A stretch of 64,000 nucleotides of DNA, taken from positions 1,612,001 to 1,676,000 of the forward strand of contig OY783205.1 of the NCBI GenBank assembly GCA_963678705.1, given 5' to 3'. Below are positions 14,201 through 23,200 of this stretch, piece after piece (position 1 is the first letter of the stretch; every line of letters begins with the position of its first letter). The translations under genes were made by a program, and so were the position numbers. Source of the stretch: Panorpa germanica. Its lineage: Eukaryota; Arthropoda; Insecta; Mecoptera; Panorpidae. The notes beneath the pieces were generated by a model that made no database searches, was not told where the DNA came from, and saw nothing but the letters and a program-made list of their open reading frames with translations.

Positions 14201-17200
14201 ATTTCTTTGATGTAGCGTTCCAAGTGTAATAACGTGGCATTTCTGAGTAAAGCAAAGTTCGTGCGAACGGATCGCTTTGACAAATCGCAAAGAAACTGGT
14301 TAGTGTTGTCGCTGGAGGTGTTTCGGCACGTTGAGCAGCATTCGACGCTGTGAAATATACTCTCTGACCGTTCTCTAGATGCACCCCCAAATGTACAACA
14401 GTGGGATGACGTTCGTGAATAGGGAATGAAAATATACGCCAAATTGCTTCATTGCAGTTCACATATCTACCGACTTGATAGCGCGTGATTTCATCGTTGA
14501 TATTGGATGTTTGGATACCAAAAACCGCCATGTCGCTCCCTTTCGTGACATATTTGCAAATGTATTTAATTGACTTGACCGAATTGCAATACTCAACATT
14601 ACAATGTGCCTTGAATGTTTTGGAAAGAAGTGGTGAATATGGAACAATCCAACTGTTGTCAACTACGAAATCGTTTCCTTTCACTTTAGTTGTGATAGTT
14701 CTACCATTATCATCGGGCGATCGACGCCGATACAATGGATAACCGTCGTTGCCTGTAATGGTCTCTGCCGTCAATTTTCGTGGATACCGTTTGGAACACT
14801 TGCCGTCGACCATGCACGGTGATTGGCGGTTGATAGTGCCACACGGTCCATGAATCATATTCGTGATTACAACATCATGTAGGTCTGGATCGGTTTCAGG
14901 AGCAGGAATCTCCGCACATATGATGTCATCTATTTGATCTGGCCGAATTCTTTCGACTAACCAAATTAGAATGTGAGCATGCGGCAGGCCTCGTTTTTGC
15001 CATTCGATTGAATACATCCAGCATCGAGTATTCCCAAAGACGTGTTGCTTAACAATGTAATTCATTAGTGACCGAATTTTTTGCCTGAAAACACGTGCGG
15101 TGATGTCGTGTCGATCACTTGATGTTTGTCCGGGAAGCAGCAATTGAATAATTTCTATCCATTTCGGATTACATGTAAATGTAATGAATAGATCTGGCCG
15201 ACCATAATGACGAACATATGTCATTGCATCTTGCGCATATTCATGCAAATGACGCGGGCTACCTGTGTATGTCGCCGGTAAAATAGTCAATCGACCAACA
15301 TTTTCTGAATCTCCTTCTGTGCTAATTGCATCGCGTAAATGAATATACTCTTCTGAACGCAATTTAACTTGATTCAACCGAATGAAAGTCAGGCGCTCCG
15401 TTTCGATTTTAACGTACATGTCAACGCAATATTGTTGAAGCAGTCGACGAAATCGCAACAAATAATTGTCAGAATTTTCACGAATCATCAAACGGTATGC
15501 GTAATAATTCATTGAACTAACCTTCTTGGTAGTTTCCTCACCTGGAACAAATGCAGTAAAAATTGTATTTTAGAATCCCTAATAGGTTAACGACTCTTAC
15601 AGCTACTCTCTACTAAATTAGAAATTACAACTTTTTTTGGGTACTAAAAGCAAACAGAATAAAATGTATATCAAGTTTAAATGAAAACAACAATATTAAT
15701 CTTACCATTCAATGGATTAATCATTTTGATATTAAAGTGATATCCATCGTCTCCTTGCCAAAACATCAGCGGGTATTGTAACGCGTCATATGAACGGTGT
15801 GTTTCATATATTCTTTGTAGTTGCCCAGTATTGCGCCGTGTAAGTACAATATCACGTGTTTCCAAGTTTTCACCAACAATCAGGATTGCCACTTCATCGA
15901 TTGTTGGAGCATTAAATGTGCGTTCATGTGTTCCAGCTGGTCTTTTATCTGCTCTGATCACAACTTTATAGTCATCACTTGGCATGCGCTCTAATGCAGT
16001 CTTGAACAGCCTGACCAATGCATGATGTTCATGAAGCATTTGCTGCAGATGTTGGAGAATTGCTCTTTTCGTAGCTGTGTTGATCCCTTGACGCCGGTCA
16101 AGTTGTTCTTCCATATTGCCCATGAAGTATATTTGCAAGAATTTATGCTGTGCATCTTCTATAGGTTGCAATGATCCAATGCGATGGCAAATCTGGCCTT
16201 GAATCTGTGAAGTCAAAGCCATAGTTATAGTTAGATTGACAAACACTTTTTTTACAAACACTTTTTTTTTCAAATAATAACATGCCATTTTTATTTCAGA
16301 GACAAATACAGAAATCTAACAAACTACATTCCAGATTTTTTTTACAATCATAGAAAATATAGTTTTTAACGTAAATTACCTTAAATGTCGGATTATATCC
16401 GTGTTCTTCGATAATTTCCGCCCCAAATGAAGTCATTTGGAAACAGACATTGTATTTTTGAGTGTTCGCTAGAAAATGTCGTGATTCTAGTGTTTCGCCA
16501 TAAAGCAGGGAGCACAATGGCTCTGGTGGCGGGACCAATGATGGCAATTTCACTTTACCACTAAGGCAGCACAAACCAGGCGTTTCACCAGCAAACCTCA
16601 ATGCTCCACAATGCTGGCAAACAACGTCCATTGGACCAATGCAAACTAAACGATGCAAGCTGTAGTCGATGGTGCAATCATATAGAAACGCTGCTCGATT
16701 CAAATCAATACTTGAACCATTTCTTCTTGCACTTCGAAGATTATTCCTCTGTTCATCTGTACGATAAGCTCGACGATTCCTCGTTTCTAACCTAGCCGTT
16801 TCACGGGCTACCTCTCTTTGCTCTTGTGTTTGAGAAGCACGAATTAAGGCCCTTCTTTGCTCCATACTAACGCGGTGCTCTTCTCGTGCAATTTCTCGTT
16901 CTTCATCAGATAATTGACTCGCGATATTCCGTTGCCTAATTGCATTACGGCTCCGCTGGGAAAGATTAGATCTTCTAGGACGCGGCATAGTTATTAATAT
17001 AAATACTGAATGTGCACTCGCATAAAACCACAAAAAACCACTTTCGAGATATAGACAATAGCTCAAAGAGTATATAAGCACTACATATGAATAGCTTATC
17101 AAGAAAAATTATAGTTATAGATAACCTATAAAAAGACATTTACACTTTTGTTAACGTGTACAATAAATCTTAGGTATTATTTTCTGAAATTAAAAATTAA

Positions 17201-20200
17201 ATAATTAATAAATAATTTACACAAATTAATGTCTAAAACAAACAAATATAACAGTACCTGAACTTTCGACACATTTTACAAAAAATAAATTTCTGAACGC
17301 ACATATGAATAGTTGTTACATGTTGTCATGGCAACAAATGTTTGACATGAAATAAACAAATGAGCATTTATTGAAATGTTTAAGTATCGAGTTTTCATTG
17401 TCGAGTTTTTTAAATTTCGAATTTTCATTGTTGTAACAAACCCGTCTTTGTTTTATATATTTTCATTGTTTTTAAGATGTATTATGCTATTCGGGGCGAA
17501 GACAAATCCAACGAATCAATAACCATGAATATTGGTTCAGCAGATCTCGAGTTATAAGTGTTGCAACAAACCCGTCTTTCTTTTATATATTAAGATATAT
17601 AAATATGTTAAAATATATATAAAACTTTTTCTAGGTTATTATTATGCTTTGCGCTATGTGCTACGCCTGCTCCAGAGTTGTCTTCGGGCTAGCTCAAGTT
17701 CCTTGGCTTCTATATGTCAGTAAGTATTGTTCCACAAATAAACAAGTGCAAACGAATAAGGCCTGTCTCAGTATGGCACCGTATTTAAGCGAATTTCTGC
17801 CGGACGTATACGGGCTACTACGCTTTACCTATCCGAACCATGTAAATGTAATGAGATCTCTCTGGAGCTCTCAGACTGCACGCTACAAAGCCGTCCGAAT
17901 ACGGGCGGCACTACCTCGCACATTAGAACCGTATAAAGGCGAATTTTATCCAAGCGTTACCACTACTACAACGATATCCTATCCGAACCTTTGTAAATGT
18001 AAACAGCCGCCTCAGCCCTGGAGGGGATACCTAAGATCGCTTGTTGTTACGCTGCAATACGGTTCAAATGAGGTCTATCAGCGACATCGCTTATGACGAG
18101 TATGTTCTGCATGCAGTTTATGTTTGTATTTCAGTGAATCATGGACACGGATACCGATACCAATACGATAGAACTAAATTTAAATTCATGACAACCAGAA
18201 CTCAGATATATAATAAATGCTAAAGTCCCTTTAATACCAGTAGTGTATCGATAAAAATTAAAGTTAAAGTTTGCTCTCATGATAAATTATTTAAGTGCTA
18301 AAGAACTCCAATACACCCCCTAATACACGACTACAGACATCTGTGACACACATAGGCGGTTTGCTTTGTGGCTCATCCAATCCGCCGATTTACGTCGCTT
18401 AAATACGGTCCCATACTGAGACAGGCCTAAGACGAATAACAAATTATATAATATTGTTAGGAATAAATATAATTCACTAATATAGTATCAAGACTTAAGA
18501 TTTAATAAAGATAATACCAATTTATTAAGAAATACACACAACTGACTAAAGGATCTGACTAAATGCGTAGAAATACCTTAGTAGATCAGTTCTCCAATAA
18601 TTCTAACAATATTATTACAAGTAAAAGGAGAAAATCTGCTTTTATCAACAGGTGCTGCTATTTCTTCTTTGGGGCCCATCACTGCCCCAGTTTTAAGGTC
18701 TATGACATCTAAAGTTGTTCCTATATCAGAAAGAGGTAAGCATTTCGTTAAAACAAGTCTGAACTTTATATATCTAAACAGAGATAAATTTCATTTCAAA
18801 ACATCTCTTAAAATTTTATTTATTGTACTTTATTATTTGTTTTCGATATATTTAATGGAATATTTTTTGGTTTTGACTCCTAGAAACAAAATATTACTGT
18901 CATATGTATAATATTAGAATCAAAATATTAAATTTTAATTTTTATGTAACATTTATAAAGTCATAGCAATTTCTTATGTTATCCAATGTTATCTAACAAA
19001 ATTTGTCTATCCTGATAAACCAATTTCTTATCATTTTGTTTTGTAATATTTTGAGATCGACATCATCATGTCCATAATTATTTTTGCTATAAACTTTTTC
19101 TCTTTGAGTACTTTTTCCTTACCTGAAAGCAAATAGAAGTTCAGGTAGTTTTTGGTGATGTTCCAGGTGCCGTTCTATTCTATTTTTAATAATTAATTCC
19201 ATTTCGCAGTATATGATAATAAGGTCGGTAAGATTCCGCCTAGTTTGTATAATTGGAACTACAATATGTTTTTTCCAATCTTCAATTAAATATATTATTA
19301 AAAAAATATGTGTTAAATATGAAAAAACCGAAATAGGTAAATTTTGTTGTAGCATTTTGTAGCTAATTCTGTCATATCCGTATTTCATACTGGTATTTTT
19401 ATTACAGTTTAATGAGTAATAAATAAAGTTTATATATATCAATTTGCGTTGTCTAAGAAGAAAATTTTATTACTTAGGAAGTTTGTAGTATATATAACAT
19501 AGTTCATATTGTCTTGAGGATTTTTTTTTTAATAAAATCGTTTAATTAACTTTTATTTAAACTGCATTGTTTGGTACTATAATTGTTGTTAATTTTTCTT
19601 ATATTTTCTCAAATAGTTCTATGCTTCAGTTTCCATTTTTTCCGATATCTAAAATATCTTTTAGTTTCTGCTTGTTGCTTCTTAAAGACAACGTTAAACT
19701 CAATTGTAAAATGCAATTTCTTATATTCTGCATCTTATATCAAGAAGGTTTAATTTTATCAGTGATAAAATATAGGTAATAGCATTTGGTATCGCTAACT
19801 CTGCAGCTTCATTTATTTTATTGGTAAAGTTATTATATCTGGATTCACAGTTTATTTTATTTGATGCTATAACTTCACTCATTTTCCCTAGTCGACTTTT
19901 TTTTAAGGCTCTTCTTTTTTCTGTGTTATCAACAATATTTGTTATCTCTAAAACAATATGTTATGGAATAGTAATCACTTCCAATATTGGCTGTTAAAAC
20001 CATCTAAGAGTGCATTTGGTGTTCAATATAGAAAGATGATAATATTGTTAAATCTATGATGCTATCTTTTATTTTAGGGTTTTATGACTTTAGTTGGTGA
20101 TCATCATTTTTATTAATACCAAATTTTTGTTTTCAATAAATAAAAGCAGTTCTCTTCCTTCGTAATTTTGTCCTACAGTAAATGGGAGAGCAAAGATTAT

Positions 20201-23200
20201 ATGTGTTGTGATTTGGTTTGGATAATAGACTGGGAGAGACCAATTCATATTGTTAAGTTTGTGATTTGGTTTGGCATATGTAGCTAATATGCAAAGTTCT
20301 TCTGATTTGTATTTAAAATATATTACTAAAATATCTAATATATGGAACGGATTTTTTATTTAAATTCTTCTGTATTGCATAGATTTATTAATTATTGCTG
20401 ATACTCTTCCATAAGGATTATAACCATTTTTTTTTTTTTTTATTTATTTTATTTGTGCATCATCTTTTAAAAGTTATTATCACTTAAAAAAACATATACA
20501 AATATTTATAATACATAATTCGTAATTCATAATTTACAACTTATAAATATATTTAAAATAAAGAAATTAAGTTTGTTTTGTTTATAAACTCAATAAGGTT
20601 TTTCAAATTTTCTTTGCTTTTATATATCAGCCTATATTCTTTATGCATATTTATATTCTTGTCTGAACGACGAGTATTTTGAGCAATGGAAAATAATATG
20701 TTTTACCGTTAGTAGGTTATTGCATTATTCAAATATTGGTTGTGGTTCTTTTTTAAATAAGTAGGTATGAGTATAATTTGTATGGCCTATCATGATTCTA
20801 CATATTACTACTTCCAGCCTTCTATTTATTCCGTCTGGTAATTCTTGTTTTCAAATTAATGGCTTTACTTCTCTTAATTTGTTATCACTTTCTTCACTCC
20901 ATTCTTTTTGCCATGAACAATTTATTATGTTTTTGATTTTGTTCTTTAGATCTGAATATGTAATTGTTGTTTCTTCTGGAATGCGTCCTGAATAAATTGC
21001 TTCTTTAGCATAATTATCAACTTGTTCATTTCGTGTGATACCGGTGTGAGAAGGAATCCCTAAAAATTGAGTTTCTATTTGCTTGATGTGGAGGTTGTGA
21101 ATGAGACGGTGAATGGTTTGAATTATTGGGTGGTTGGTATATAGGGTTTCTATGGCCAATAGGGCACTCAGAGAGTCAGATAAAATTAGTACATTCCTTT
21201 GGTTTCATTGCTATGGAATTGGAATTTCATTGCTTGTTAAACATGTCTCACTCAAGGTTTAAAAATATGTATATTGTATGTTCTAATTAAATGTTGAAAT
21301 TCTTCTTTGATACAGCTACCGACAATGTTTGTCTATCACGTTTACATTCATTTTCAAAATATCGCAATGCTTTTCTTTTCAAAGGTCTGAAAATTTCCAC
21401 GCTTTGTATGCTTATAATATTCTAAAATTTGACAATGTATTTGAAAGATCGTTCTATTATACTAAATATATTTGACAAATTTAAATTTGTTTACTAAATA
21501 AACACAGACATTATTATACATAACATAGCAGACAACGTATATCCGTATTATCCGTATTATTCCGACTCCTATATGTATTATAGTAATAAGAGTGAGACAG
21601 TGTTTTTTTAATGTGTCTAGTGAACTAGTATTTTACTTGCACCTAGTAGGTATGCAAAACACTATGCACTATTTAATTATAAAAAGAAGAAAAATAATTC
21701 AAATTCAATTAAAAAAAATAAAATTGGTTTATAAATTATGTTTATTTATCGAATAATTAAATATACACGTTAATCGTGGATTAATCATCTTATTTAAATT
21801 AGAGTATTGACGAGTTTTGTATGTCTGCATATATTTTTTTGTTTTAGCGTAGTGTAACAGCAAGTTTCACGGAACCCTGCACTGATGGTGTTAATGAAAT
21901 TCTTTCTGACAGGACGTAGTTAATACTTCACTCATTTGTATCTACGTCATCATTTATAAACTTTTCTTTTAAATCCCTTCTATAAACTATATACAATATA
22001 CATTACTAAACATTTTGTCGCACTTTATCAAAAATATCTACAACCTCTGATGAAGACGTTTTGGCAACATTTCAATTACAGTATCTTCTATGTGGGATTG
22101 AAATATTATTCGAATTAACCTACTACTGGGGTATTACAAGTTTTGATACCTTAATTCCCAGTAAACATTTTGGAGTAAATTCTACTTAATTTTTATTACA
22201 TATCATGAATTTTTTGTCTGGAACGTGTTCGTTTTCTATTCAGTCGTTCAAAGGAAAGGTCCTTTTTATGAGCTACAGACATTGCAACGACGGTTCACTG
22301 CTGAATTAAAAGCGGAGTAGGTTTATGATTTATGACCGGATAATAAAAATATACCCATGTGGGAAAGAAACAGAAATACTTAATGAATGATGTTGGAAAA
22401 AGAAAGAATATTATTATGAAAAACTAACACAAAATCTGTGACAGGTAGAGAACTTGTAAAGCGTTAGAATAGAATTGTACGAGTGACTCGAACTTCACCA
22501 AATAGGACACTTCACCAAATTGTTTACTGGGTTGCCTAATTTACTCTAAGTGTGTTTAGGCACTGGCAACTATCCCCAACAACAACAACACATTTTCGTC
22601 TTACATAGCTCACAAAATATGGCATTTGATATTTGCATGCTTGAATTAATTCATTGGCAGACTCTTTAATATTTAAAGCAGAATAAACGAAATCCGTTTC
22701 TAAGTAGCATTTCTAGAGTACAATATTTTTCGCCATACTTGATTAGGTTTTTAATACTGCTTGGTTAGCAATATTTTTCTATAATTTTCTATTAAATGTA
22801 GATTTATTCTATAAATATTTTGAAGAAATATTTTGTCAAAAATGTTTTTTAGTGTTTTAAAAAAAGGATAGATTCTTTATGAATTATATTTATTTCATTA
22901 AAAATGTTGTCCACTATTTATAGTAAGAAATCATTTTCAATCGCAGCAGCTTACCTTCTGGCGGAAATAAAGAGAGATTCTATTAAAATCAAAGATTAGG
23001 TCTTCATCTGGAAAATGTATTCGACAAATTATAGTTTGCTTTCGGTGTAATTCTTCCCTACTTGTGTTGGCATATATTGGTTTGTTGATAAATTTAATCC
23101 ATGCATCAAAGATGTTATGGCTATCCATTTTAGTTGGATTAGGCAAGCGAAATTTTGATACCCCCTTCCCTGATTTACAAACAGAACATAACGCCGGCAT

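Noticed and set aside
12766-14742. Plus-strand frames inside the Helitron
   Set aside because: They are antisense shadows of RepHel with no independent support.
15512-15512. ATG at 15512 as the start of the Helitron protein
   Set aside because: Codons upstream to the acceptor at 15541 continue the Helitron protein and join in phase to two more exons starting at 16988.
17644-18096. A 150-codon plus-strand open frame
   Set aside because: It is exon D of the transporter read through its donor into the intron and the Harbinger MITE. The MITE half recurs almost unchanged at 43.1 kb, so it is repeat sequence, not a protein.
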